From JAABRU01 sp050180235 (GTDB lineage: Bacteria > Desulfobacterota > Desulfobacteria > Desulfobacterales > Desulfococcaceae), in NCBI GenBank assembly GCA_050180235.1, contig JBFXEJ010000146.1, positions 1 to 12,555 of the forward strand: a stretch of 12,555 nucleotides of DNA, given 5' to 3'. A program made the position numbers and the translations under genes. The notes under the pieces were generated by a model. It was not told the DNA's origin. It worked only from the letters and a program-made list of their open reading frames with translations, and did no database searches. Below, in pieces: positions 1-6,836 of the stretch (position 1 is the stretch's first letter; the number at the start of each line of letters is the position of its first letter).

Positions 1-53
1 TCAAGTTCCTGACGTTCACTGTCTGTAAGACTCACAAGATATTTTTTCCGCAT
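1..53 (-). CDS. IS630-type transposase, N-terminal 17 residues (cut by window edge)
   Basis: Read on the minus strand, an ATG at 53-51 is preceded by a strong ribosome site (GAGGGAG, 7 nt upstream). It opens a frame giving MRKKYLVSLTDSERQEL, which then runs off the left edge. This opening (basic residues, then Y-[IL]-V-x-L-[ST]-x-x-E-R-x-x-L) is the usual N-terminus of IS630-family (Tc1/mariner-related) transposases, which begin with a helix-turn-helix domain. The catalytic DDE domain lies outside the window, so whether the gene is intact cannot be judged. The short distance between this start and the usher fragment at about 93 fits an element terminus. Seen: ribosome site, start and 17 residues. 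Inferred: family. Confidence 0.6.
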   Translation of the reverse strand, partial: MRKKYLVSLTDSERQEL

Positions 54-92
54 TGTTTTCTCCCTCAATTTTTTTTTCAGATTGAGAAATTA
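1..92 (-). mobile_element. Terminal part of an IS630-type insertion sequence
   Basis: The transposase start at 53 faces left, and about 40 non-coding bases separate it from the start of usher homology. IS630 elements insert at TA; TA dinucleotides occur at 91-92 and 93-94, exactly where usher-like coding begins. The boundary is therefore placed at about 92, with an uncertainty of a few bases, because the other end of the element is not in the window and the inverted repeats cannot be compared. Confidence 0.45.
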
Positions 93-94
93 TA

Positions 95-622
95 ATGCGT
101 CAGTTTAATTTTGACAAGACAGTAGTAAAAGTGGAAGGACTGAATGACGTGCCTGTTTACAGCAACGGCAGCCTGGCCGGTGTACTTGACAACGGGGAAA
201 CCATGCTGGTTCCCAATCTGAACTCGTATCAGGAAAACCGCATAGACATTCATCCGGGGGATTTGCCGATCAGTTTTGAATTTGAAAACAAAACATATGA
301 CATAGAAATTGCCCAGCGCGGGGGCGCACGCGCGGATTTCAAAGGATTTCGGTACAGTGCTGTGGAAGGAAATCTGTATCTGATACTGGCAGATGGCAAA
401 AAGGAATATCTGAGTGCCCTGCCATTGGAAATTGAAGTTGCCGGAGAAAAAAGAACCTCGTTCAGCGGCAGGGAAGGATATTTCTATCTGGAAAATCTGA
501 CTCCGGGTGAATATGTGCTGCATGTTCTCCGCGCGGAATGTGAGTGCAATGCCCTGATTTCTGTACCGGAATCAGATAAAATCGTCAGCAGTCTCGGAGA
601 AGTGCTTTGTGAGCGGCAGTAG
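95..622 (+). pseudogene. Fimbrial outer-membrane usher, C-terminal fragment (5' part lost)
   Basis: The 175 residues match the C-terminal end of chaperone-usher pathway ushers (FimD/PapC class), which form the outer-membrane pore for pilus subunits. Visible family features are the plug-to-C-terminal signature VPVYSNGSLAG, then LVPNLNSYQENRI and DIHPGDLP at residues 20-60, a glycine-rich Ig-like segment (about 115-150), and a terminal LGEVLCE as in many ushers. Full ushers have roughly 750-900 residues, so about 80% is missing. There is an in-frame TGA at 83-85 and no good ribosome site before the ATG at 95. The frame is open from 86 (three codons before the ATG), consistent with coding sequence interrupted by the IS630 end on the left. 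No chaperone or pilin gene is nearby. It is probably not expressed as a functional protein. Confidence 0.75.
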
Positions 623-685
623 CAGAAATATGCAGAAAATTATTGTCCGCTGCTGCCTGCACATGCTCCGAATCATTTCACAGCC

Positions 686-1056
686 TCAGTCCATAGCCTC
701 TTCAATCTCATCAATAAAACGGCTTTTGCGTTTATAGTATTTTCCTCAACTGTTGTCCTCTTTGCAAAAAACCGCTCCGCTTAATTTTTTCGCTCCTCCA
801 TTATGTTTTGGAGAGGACAAAAGTCAGTAGATCGAAAACTTTCCGGAGGAGTGCAGAAATTATATTTTTGCACTGCTGAACCGGTATGAAACAGAGCATT
901 TTATGCCGGTCAGTCATGCAAAAATGCAATTTTCGCACTCCGGGAACCGTTCTGAAACCGGTCTGCGGAAAACTTTTCGATCTACTGAAAGTTGTTGGTA
1001 AAAGAACTATAAAATTTCCTTTTCTCATATCTGCATGGTGCGGTACAGATATTTCT
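686..1056 (-). pseudogene. Decayed second copy of the 3' end of the UvrD/Rep-like helicase gene
   Basis: Two pieces (about 1056-1010 and 734-686 on the minus strand) match the last about 30 codons of the helicase at 9566-11416. The right piece encodes EKYLYRT, then, after a one-base loss, HADMRKGNF. The left piece encodes RKSRFIDEIEEAMD followed by TGA, against RKSRFIDEIEDAMD in the intact gene. Over the first 45 bases only four differ. The pieces are separated by the 275-bp element at 735-1009. No helicase sequence is recognisable beyond about 1056; an AraC-type remnant follows. It is a duplicated gene tail, frameshifted and interrupted, with no coding potential of its own. Confidence 0.8.
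735..1009. mobile_element. 275-bp miniature insertion element with TA target duplication
   Basis: The element splits the helicase remnant. TA occurs on both sides (733-734 and 1010-1011), and removing the element plus one TA restores the codons G-N-F-K-R-K-S-R, in register with the intact G-N-F-N-R-K-S-R. Both ends begin TAGT and have loosely similar inverted ends. Internally, CAGTAGATCGAAAA (826-839) is inverted at 974-987. It carries a 36-bp core (764-799) that recurs 34/36 at 6638-6673, and the inverted block CCGGAGGAGTGCA (843-855). There is no transposase frame. TA duplication suggests mobilisation by an IS630/Tc1-type transposase; one such gene begins at the left edge, but their ends look different. 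Confidence 0.7.
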
Positions 1057-1089
1057 CGTAATCACCGTATCCTGTTCTCCTGCTTTGCT

Positions 1090-1278
1090 TCATGCGGTAC
1101 GCATCTCTTTCATCATTTCCGCAGGGCTTTGTCCGAAATAAAGCTTGAATTCGCGGCTGAACCGGGACGGGCTTTCATACCCGGCATGAAAGGCCGCGCT
1201 GGCTGCATTCAGACGTTCCGTGAGCATCAATCTCCCTGCTTCGTGCAGCCGCAGCCATTCTGCTGATAATATCCAGAA
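1090..1278 (-). pseudogene. AraC-family regulator, C-terminal DNA-binding fragment
   Basis: The minus-strand frame from 1278 to the TGA at 1092-1090 gives 62 residues ending a typical AraC/XylS domain. RLHEAGRLML is the linker/recognition region, followed by LNAASAAFHAGYESPSRFSR, the second helix-turn-helix with the GYESPSxFSREF signature, then KLYFGQSPAEMM. Upstream in the same frame there is a TAA at 1281-1279. No sensor domain or first helix-turn-helix can be recognised in 1282-1480, so only about one fifth of a normal (about 300-residue) regulator survives. Its original targets cannot be inferred. Between 1282 and 1410 I see no other gene. Confidence 0.8.
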
Positions 1279-1410
1279 TTAATCCACCTGTAAATTTTTC
1301 TGTGAGATACCCCGGCGTCCCTGTTTCAGGTATAAAGAATCAACTGTCTGAAATAAAAAATATATCAATATCAGAGCCGCCTGTGCCGCAATGCCTTTTT
1401 CTGCAAGTGA

Positions 1411-1470
1411 TGCGCAAATTCCGTACTCATGTGCGCAAATTCCGTACTCATGTGCGCAAATTCCGAACGG
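1411..1470. repeat. 21-bp tandem repeat (2.8 copies), candidate activator binding sites
   Basis: TGCGCAAATTCCGTACTCATG is present at 1411-1431 and 1432-1452 with no differences. An 18-bp partial third copy at 1453-1470 diverges at its last bases. Each unit begins with the palindrome TGCGCA, extended in the later copies to ATGTGCGCAAAT. The 21-bp period puts the palindromes on the same DNA face every two turns. They lie about 110-155 bp upstream of the start predicted from the sigma-54 promoter at 1541, the usual distance for enhancer-binding-protein sites. A regulatory role is inference. Confidence 0.6.
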
Positions 1471-1540
1471 ATCATTGTTCACCTCCCCCCATATTTCAGA
1501 AATCTGTTAGAAATCCGTTAGAAGTCAGAAATAAAAATAA

Positions 1541-1557
1541 TTGGCATAAAATTTGCA
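1541..1557 (+). promoter_or_regulatory. Sigma-54 (RpoN) promoter of the glucan synthase gene
   Basis: TTGGCATAAAATTTGCA fits the sigma-54 consensus YTGGCAYRN4TTGCW at every position. The -24 GG is at 1543-1544 and the -12 GC at 1555-1556, with exactly ten bases between. A start near 1567-1568 is expected, giving a leader of about 125 nt before the ATG at 1693. Sigma-54 promoters require an ATP-using enhancer-binding protein; the 21-bp repeats upstream are the obvious candidate sites. Confidence 0.75.
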
Positions 1558-1593
1558 TATTGCAGATCAGCATAAAATTTCGGGTATAAATTT

Positions 1594-1656
1594 TTCAGAA
1601 AAATCCGGTTTTTCTGAATACACGAAAAAATTCGTTTGCCTGCCTGACAGACAGGC
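1594..1656 (+). promoter_or_regulatory. Structured 5' leader with three short hairpins
   Basis: Downstream of the predicted start, TTCAGAAAAA (1594-1603) pairs perfectly with TTTTTCTGAA (1609-1618) around TCCGG. ACGAA (1622-1626) pairs with TTCGT (1631-1635). GCCTGCCTGACAGACAGGC (1638-1656) is a 19-bp palindrome with 8 of 9 pairs. None is followed by a clear run of T that would make it an intrinsic terminator. The last could equally be a protein operator. No known riboswitch was recognised. Confidence 0.4.
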
Positions 1657-1692
1657 TGACATGAAATATCTTAATCATTTTGGAGATAAACA

Positions 1693-4329
1693 ATGAAATC
1701 AAAACAATTATCAGCAAACCTGTCATTAGGTCTGGCTTTTGCATTAATTACATTTGCTTTTTGGGCATTTATCAATCAGCCTTCCTCAGAACCGGCATGG
1801 CCGACTTCGGTTTCGGGGATGTCTTTTTCCCCCTATCGCATGGAGCATGATCCCACTGTCGAAATCCATCCGTCTCTGGAAGATATTGACAAAGATCTGG
1901 CTTTGCTTTCAGGCAAAGTCAAATCTGTACGAACCTATACCGTCAGCGGTGTATTCGGAGAAATACCGGGACTGGCAAAAAAATACGGCATGACCGTTAC
2001 CGCAGGCGCGTGGCTTTCGGGTGACAAAGCCAAAAATGAGATGGAACTGGCCAGACTGATTGACGTGGTAAGGAACAATCCCGGCAATATAGATCGGGTT
2101 ATTGTCGGAAATGAATGTGTTTACCGGCAGGAATTGACCGTAAATGAGCTGACAGCCTATCTGGATTCTGTCCGGAGTCAGGTGAATATACCTGTCAGCA
2201 CGGCTGAGACCTGGAATGCCTGGCATAAAAATCCGGAGTTATCACGCCATGCGGATTTTGTTGCAGGTCATTTTCTGCCCTATTGGGAAGGCATCAGTCT
2301 TGATGATTCCGTCAGATTTGTGAATAACTGCTATGAACTGCTGAAAAAAGCGTATCCGCATCTTCCCATTCTGATAGCGGAAGTCGGCTGGCCCAGCAAT
2401 GGACGGACAAGAAAGGATGCAGTCGCCTCCGAAGCAAATGAGGCTATATTTTTACGGCGGTTTCTGGAAGATGCGCATAAACAGAAATATGACTATTTTT
2501 TAATGGAAGCATTTGATCAGCCGTGGAAAAAATCAACAGAAGGAGGGGTTGGCGCGTACTGGGGTATTTTTGATGTTTACCGGAACCAGAAATTTCCCTT
2601 TATCGAGCCTGTTGTCAGAGTTCCTGCCTGGCGGATGCTGGCGGCATGTTCGATTACGGTTGCTTTTGTCACCTTTCTGATCCTTTTGTTTGACAGTTCC
2701 ACTCTGACTGCACGGGGGAAAATTTTTCTGGCAGTCACAGCAAACACTGTAGGCATCAGTATGGTGTGGGCAGGCTATGATTATATCAATCAGTATCTTA
2801 CCCCCATTACCGTTCTGATCGGGTTTCTTCTCGGCCTGGGCTATCTCGGTGTCAGTCTCGTAGTGCTGACAGAAGCCCATGAGTGGGTGGAAACGTCATG
2901 GGTGCATAAAAGACGCAGATTTTTTGCTCCGAAACCCAAAAAAATATCGGTGTCAGGCAAATGTCCCAGAGTATCTGTCCAGGTTCCCGCGTATAATGAA
3001 CCTCCGGACATGCTTAAGGCCACGTTAAACGCTCTTGCCAGACTTGATTATCCCAATTTTGAGGTTCTTGTCATTGACAACAACACCAAAGATCCGGACA
3101 TATGGCAGCCTGTTGCGGAGCATTGCCGCATTCTGGGGAAACGCTTCCGGTTCTTTCATGTGGATCCGCTCAAAGGATACAAAGCCGGAGCTCTGAATTA
3201 TGCCATGTCAAAAATGGATCAGAATGCGGAAATAATTGCTGTGATTGACAGCGATTATCAGGTGGAACGGTCATGGCTCAAAGATCTGGTCGGCTATTTC
3301 AGCCGGCCGGAGATTGGCTTTGTCCAGGCTCCCCAGGATTACCGTGACAGCCATGAAAGCGTTTTCAAAGCCATGTGCCATTCTGAATATCAGGGCTTTT
3401 TTCATATCGGAATGGTGACACGCAACGACCGGAATGCCATCATTGAGCATGGAACAATGACCATGATCCGGGCATCTGTTCTGCGCAAAGTCGGGGGCTG
3501 GGCAGAATGGTGCATTACAGAGGACGCGGAGCTTGGCCTGCGGATTTTTGAAAGCGGATATGAGGGTGCCTATGTTGAAAAAAGCTATGGAAAAGGGCTT
3601 ATGCCGGATACATTTACCGACTTTAAAAAACAGCGTTACAGATGGGCATACGGTGCTGTTCAGATTCTGAAACGCCACAGCAAAGCCCTGTTCTCCGATA
3701 AGAAAAAGCAGCTTTCTTTGGGACAGAGATACCATTTTCTGGCCGGGTGGCTCCCCTGGATTGCCGATGGTATGAATCTGTTTTACACTCTGGCAGCAAT
3801 TGCCTGGTCAGTTATGATGATGATCTTCCCCCGTTATGTGGACCCTCCCCAGGCAGTGTTTATGATTCCGCCTGTGATGCTTTTCATATTCAAAGTGCTC
3901 AAACTTGTCTATCTGTATCGCACACGGATCGGGGCCAGCCGTATACAGACGATATCAGCCGCCATTTCAGGACTTGCCCTGTCCCATACCATTGCAAAGG
4001 CCATTGTGAACGGCTTTTTCACTTCGGAAAAGCCCTTTTTCAGAACCCCGAAATGTGAAAACGGGCCGGCATTGATAAAGGCACTGGTTTCATCTTTTGA
4101 AGAAACATGCCTAGGAATGACCCTTTGGCTTGTGGCATGGGGTGTTATTATGGTTCAGGGGCAGGATTCACCGCTTGCTGTTCTCTGGGGTGAAATTTTA
4201 ATGATCCAGTCGCTGCCGTATGTTGCTGCATTCTTTATGTCTGTGATAAACGTCATGCCCAAACACAAAAAGGATTTCAATGTTCAATCCTGTTCTCCTC
4301 TTGTGGCAACGAAATCCATAAGCGGCTGA
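1693..4329 (+). CDS. ndvB: NdvB-type beta-1,3-glucan synthase (GH17-GT2 fusion, membrane protein)
   Basis: 878 residues; GGAG (1682-1685) stands 7 nt before the ATG. An N-terminal membrane anchor (about 11-27) is followed by a GH17 domain (about 38-300). Both GH17 catalytic glutamates are present: Glu141 in VGNE (acid/base) and Glu230 in AEVGWPSNG (nucleophile). Three membrane segments (about 313-334, 343-361, 370-392) lead to a cytoplasmic GT2 domain with VPAYNEP (431-437), Asp462, DSD (519-521), TED (609-611) and QRYRW (647-651). More membrane segments follow (about 690-712, 722-742, 805-850). This GH17-GT2 layout is that of the Bradyrhizobium/Pseudomonas NdvB proteins, which make cyclic beta-1,3(1,6)-glucans; the Sinorhizobium protein of the same name is unrelated. 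The GT2 part would polymerise UDP-glucose, and the GH17 part, between membrane segments and so periplasmic, would transglycosylate or cyclise. Product type is inferred from the family. Confidence 0.88.
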   Translation: MKSKQLSANLSLGLAFALITFAFWAFINQPSSEPAWPTSVSGMSFSPYRMEHDPTVEIHPSLEDIDKDLALLSGKVKSVRTYTVSGVFGEIPGLAKKYGMTVTAGAWLSGDKAKNEMELARLIDVVRNNPGNIDRVIVGNECVYRQELTVNELTAYLDSVRSQVNIPVSTAETWNAWHKNPELSRHADFVAGHFLPYWEGISLDDSVRFVNNCYELLKKAYPHLPILIAEVGWPSNGRTRKDAVASEANEAIFLRRFLEDAHKQKYDYFLMEAFDQPWKKSTEGGVGAYWGIFDVYRNQKFPFIEPVVRVPAWRMLAACSITVAFVTFLILLFDSSTLTARGKIFLAVTANTVGISMVWAGYDYINQYLTPITVLIGFLLGLGYLGVSLVVLTEAHEWVETSWVHKRRRFFAPKPKKISVSGKCPRVSVQVPAYNEPPDMLKATLNALARLDYPNFEVLVIDNNTKDPDIWQPVAEHCRILGKRFRFFHVDPLKGYKAGALNYAMSKMDQNAEIIAVIDSDYQVERSWLKDLVGYFSRPEIGFVQAPQDYRDSHESVFKAMCHSEYQGFFHIGMVTRNDRNAIIEHGTMTMIRASVLRKVGGWAEWCITEDAELGLRIFESGYEGAYVEKSYGKGLMPDTFTDFKKQRYRWAYGAVQILKRHSKALFSDKKKQLSLGQRYHFLAGWLPWIADGMNLFYTLAAIAWSVMMMIFPRYVDPPQAVFMIPPVMLFIFKVLKLVYLYRTRIGASRIQTISAAISGLALSHTIAKAIVNGFFTSEKPFFRTPKCENGPALIKALVSSFEETCLGMTLWLVAWGVIMVQGQDSPLAVLWGEILMIQSLPYVAAFFMSVINVMPKHKKDFNVQSCSPLVATKSISG

Positions 4330-4337
4330 TCCTTTCG

Positions 4338-4370
4338 GAACCTGCGGAGAAACATTTTCTCCGCAGGTTC
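4338..4370 (+). terminator. Hairpin after the glucan synthase gene
   Basis: GAACCTGCGGAGAA (4338-4351) pairs perfectly over 14 bp with TTCTCCGCAGGTTC (4357-4370) around a 5-nt loop, starting 8 nt after the stop codon. The bases after it (TCATAAGG) are not T-rich, so it may act as a weak or factor-assisted terminator or as a 3' stabiliser. Confidence 0.55.
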
Positions 4371-4379
4371 TCATAAGGT

Positions 4380-4508
4380 GATTTCCATTAAAGATTATAC
4401 CGTTTTTCGTAGGGTGGGCACGGCTTTTTGTGCCCGCCGTCCTGCTGAAACGGTGGGCACAAAAAGCCGTGCCCACCCTACAATATGGTACATTTTTTCA
4501 TGGAAATC
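4380..4508. repeat. 129-bp palindromic element with a 31-bp near-perfect stem
   Basis: The inner arms 4409-4439 and 4451-4481 (beginning GTAGGGTGGGCACGGC and ending in its complement) match at 30 of 31 positions around an 11-nt loop. Outer arms GATTTCCAT (4380-4388) and ATGGAAATC (4500-4508) close the element, with partial pairing between. There is no coding capacity. Repeats with a GTAGGGTGGGCACGG core are common in repeat-rich bacterial genomes (from memory, not searched). 4509-4673 holds no gene; I see no convincing promoter there. Confidence 0.8.
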
Positions 4509-4673
4509 GACTAACTTCCCCCTCAGAAAGCACTGCTGACAGAATTACTTTCAGATAAATCAAAGAAAAAAAATCCAGGAACTTCGGCGAAAGCAGTAGT
4601 TTATAAGCGATTTAAATAAACCGCATTGTTTCCAGTCAGACTGAAACATGCCTGATTTTTTGAGGGAAAAAAA

Positions 4674-6392
4674 GTGATTAAAAAATGGAAAGATGTTTTC
4701 CTGAACCGCTATATAATTTTTTTTGCTTTTATGCTCACCTATACCTGCATCATGGAGCATTATGGAAGTCTGTTCAGTCTGCTGCCTGCCTACAGGCTTG
4801 AAATCCCCTTGCTTTTATATTTATACTGCTATCTGAATTCCATAACCCGGAAAAACAAATATCAGCCATTTGTCACAGCCGCACCTCTTGTTCTGCTGTA
4901 TGCAGCCTTTGACATCTATTATTTCCAGCTGGGAGGATTAATGCGCCTGGCTGATATTGCAGAATTTCCGGAACTGCTGTCTGTCTCCCCGCCTACAGCA
5001 AAAGTTGTTCTTTGTCTTATCATTGCGGTCCCTCTTTTGGCTTTTCTCATTTCCGTAAACCTGCGGCGGCCGCATGTTATCATCCTGGGATCTTTACCCA
5101 TAGCTGCCATCATCCTGACGGCTGAACTGGCTCCGGATTTTTTTGTTGAGGCATTTAAAAACTCGCAGAGATCCATCGTATCTTATTCCGATATTAAGAG
5201 CGTCCGTGAAAACGGAAGGCTTTCTGTGGCACTTTACAAAGAGGCCAAACGCAGATCCTCTGTAGCAAAACTGTCCGACTATAAGGACAATATATCGATT
5301 TTAAATAAATTTGACGAAATAATTTCCCAGATTGCCGTACTGCCGGTTAAAAAAAATATCCACCTGATTGTACTTGAAAGTTTTATTGAACCTGAACTCC
5401 TGAAAGGGGCAGTTTTTTCCCGAAACCCCACTCATCCTGATTTTGCAAAAATCGTCAAAGATAAAGGGACACTCTCCCTGTCGCCCGTATTCGGCGGAGG
5501 AACTGCCCAGGCAGAATTCGAAGTGCTTTGCGGAGTACCGGCCATGCGGGAAATCTCAGGGGTTGAATTTGACATTTTTTCCGGAGCTGAAACGCCCTGC
5601 CTTCCCTGCATCCTTGCAAAGGCCGGTTATCATACAATTGCCACCAATGCCTATGTGCCTGATTTTTTTAATTCGGTAAAAGCCTATAAGGGGCTTGGTT
5701 TTGAAAAAACCTATTATCCCAAAGAATATGCGGGTTCATCTGAAACATATCTTTCTGCCGGTTATGCAACAAAAAAAGAAAATTATATGTTTGACGGTGA
5801 TCTGCTGAAACAGAATCTTGAATTTATAACCGAGTGGATAAAAAATAATCCCTCTGCCCCGCTTTTTAATTATGTTATTACGGTCTACGGCCATACCCCC
5901 AATTTAATGGATGAAATCAGGCGTCCGAAAATCATTGGCGTAAAGGGGGCAATCCATGATGAGCAACTGGTCCGCGCGGTGAATCAATATTACTACCGCA
6001 CACAGGCGCTTGCCGAATATATCAGCGGAATCTGCAAAATAGATCCGGACAGCATGATAATATTGATAAGCGATCACATTCCCCCCCTTGTATACGGGCC
6101 TGTCACCTATCAAAAACTGAATTATGCAGATGGCAGCAAAAACTTCATGTACATCAACCGTGCGTTTGTCTTTGAGAACGGTAAGGCTGTAAAATATGAT
6201 GATATTCATCATTTTGATATCCCGCATATTATCCTGAATTATATCAGCAGCGGCACCTACTGCAATACACATCCATGCAACTTTGAAAAACAGTCAGTGA
6301 TGACTGTTGACAAAAATCAATACAGAGAATTGTATATGACAATTATGGCCCAGGCTATGCAGGACAGGGACACATCCCTGAAAAGACAGTGA
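4674..6392 (+). CDS. LtaS/MdoB-type phosphoglycerol transferase (membrane sulfatase-like)
   Basis: 572 residues from a GTG start; TGAGGG at 4661-4666 is 7 nt upstream, and no better in-frame ATG fits. About five membrane segments occupy residues 12-150 (roughly 13-30, 40-57, 66-86, 111-128, 134-150). A periplasmic alkaline-phosphatase-fold catalytic domain follows from about 228. Expected catalytic and metal residues are present: Glu235 in LESF, the nucleophile Thr277 in GGGTAQAEFEVL, His407 in GHTP, and Asp467-His468 in SDHIPP. Family members move phosphoglycerol from phosphatidylglycerol onto a glycan or lipid (LtaS: lipoteichoic acid; MdoB/OpgB: osmoregulated periplasmic glucans). In a Gram-negative with an NdvB-type gene 344 bp upstream on the same strand, decoration of beta-glucan is the likeliest job (inference). 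It has no identifiable own promoter, and a hairpin and repeat separate it from ndvB, so co-transcription is uncertain. Confidence 0.82.
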   Translation: MIKKWKDVFLNRYIIFFAFMLTYTCIMEHYGSLFSLLPAYRLEIPLLLYLYCYLNSITRKNKYQPFVTAAPLVLLYAAFDIYYFQLGGLMRLADIAEFPELLSVSPPTAKVVLCLIIAVPLLAFLISVNLRRPHVIILGSLPIAAIILTAELAPDFFVEAFKNSQRSIVSYSDIKSVRENGRLSVALYKEAKRRSSVAKLSDYKDNISILNKFDEIISQIAVLPVKKNIHLIVLESFIEPELLKGAVFSRNPTHPDFAKIVKDKGTLSLSPVFGGGTAQAEFEVLCGVPAMREISGVEFDIFSGAETPCLPCILAKAGYHTIATNAYVPDFFNSVKAYKGLGFEKTYYPKEYAGSSETYLSAGYATKKENYMFDGDLLKQNLEFITEWIKNNPSAPLFNYVITVYGHTPNLMDEIRRPKIIGVKGAIHDEQLVRAVNQYYYRTQALAEYISGICKIDPDSMIILISDHIPPLVYGPVTYQKLNYADGSKNFMYINRAFVFENGKAVKYDDIHHFDIPHIILNYISSGTYCNTHPCNFEKQSVMTVDKNQYRELYMTIMAQAMQDRDTSLKRQ

Positions 6393-6407
6393 GTCAATAA
6401 ACATACC

Positions 6408-6550
6408 TACTACATGACCAATTTGGATTTTATGGTATCAATTCCCCTCTTGAGAGGGGCAGGGGTGTGTCCGGAACTGCACAGTCCAATAACACCCCCC
6501 CTGCCCCTCTCAGGAGGGGATTGTATAAAAACTAAATTGGTTATGTACTA
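6408..6550. repeat. 143-bp palindromic element (arms of about 58 bp)
   Basis: The left arm starts TACTACATGACCAATTT (6408-6424) and reaches the block CCCCTC-TTGAG-AGGGGCAGGGG. The right arm contains the complement (CCCCTGCCCCTCTCAGGAGGGG, about 6497-6519) and AAATTGGTTATGTACTA (6534-6550). Identity between arms is about 85% by eye, with a GGGG/CCCC-rich inner part that is itself self-complementary. It begins 15 nt after the stop codon at 6392, so its transcript hairpin could also help end transcription. Confidence 0.75.
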
Positions 6551-6579
6551 CTGCAAATACAGATTTTCTCACCCACCTT

Positions 6580-6705
6580 ATACCAATTCTCCATTGATTT
6601 GATACAATACCGTCAGTTTTTCCGCAGTTGGGCATATGCAAAAAACCGCTCCGCTTAATTTTTGCACTCCTCCGGATCAGCTTCAGTTCAATGGAGAATC
6701 GGTAT
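6580..6705. repeat. 126-bp miniature element with 18-bp inverted ends
   Basis: ATACCAATTCTCCATTGA (6580-6597) is inverted at 6688-6705 with one mismatch. The middle contains the 36-bp core (6638-6673) that is 34/36 identical to 764-799 in the element at 735-1009, followed by TGCACTCCTCCGG, also found inverted there. There is no coding frame of note and no clear target duplication. Confidence 0.7.
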
Positions 6706-6716
6706 TACGCACCACA

Positions 6717-6785
6717 GTCATACTGGAGAAAGCCGGTATCCAGTATTTTCAGGAAGTTCTGGATTCCGGGTTTTGCCGGAATGAC
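6717..6785. repeat. REP-like 69-bp palindromic repeat
   Basis: AAAGCCGGTATCCAG (6729-6743) is inverted as CTGGATTCCGGGTTT (6759-6773), 13 of 15 matching. GTCATACTGG (6717-6726) mirrors CCGGAATGAC (6776-6785). The motif CTGGATTCCGG..GCCGGAATGAC is a widespread extragenic palindrome type in proteobacteria (recalled, not searched). It is the third of three palindromic units in a row between the convergent genes. Confidence 0.7.
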
Positions 6786-6817
6786 GAAAAACCGGATCAT
6801 CAGTAACTGTTCCCATG

Positions 6818-6836
6818 AAAAAGCCCGCGGGGCTCA
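6818..6836 (-). terminator. Intrinsic terminator of the 6834-8696 gene
   Basis: On the minus strand AGCCC-CGC-GGGCT is followed directly by TTTT and overlaps the TGA stop codon. The stem is short (5 bp) but GC-rich with a 3-nt loop, the classic intrinsic layout. Confidence 0.55.

Noticed and set aside
77..523. 148-codon minus-strand frame opposite the usher fragment
   Set aside because: The plus-strand frame shows clear usher signatures; this one is its antisense shadow.
886..1266. 126-codon plus-strand open frame
   Set aside because: Crosses the miniature element, the helicase remnant and the AraC remnant on the opposite strand; an accident of composition.
1411..1470. Tandem repeats as a possible CRISPR array
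   Set aside because: Units of 21 bp follow each other without spacers, and no cas-like gene is nearby.
1302..1589. 95-codon plus-strand frame over the 21-bp repeats (repeated RKFRTHV)
   Set aside because: The repeat length is a multiple of three, so any frame stays open; no ribosome site and it runs through the promoter.
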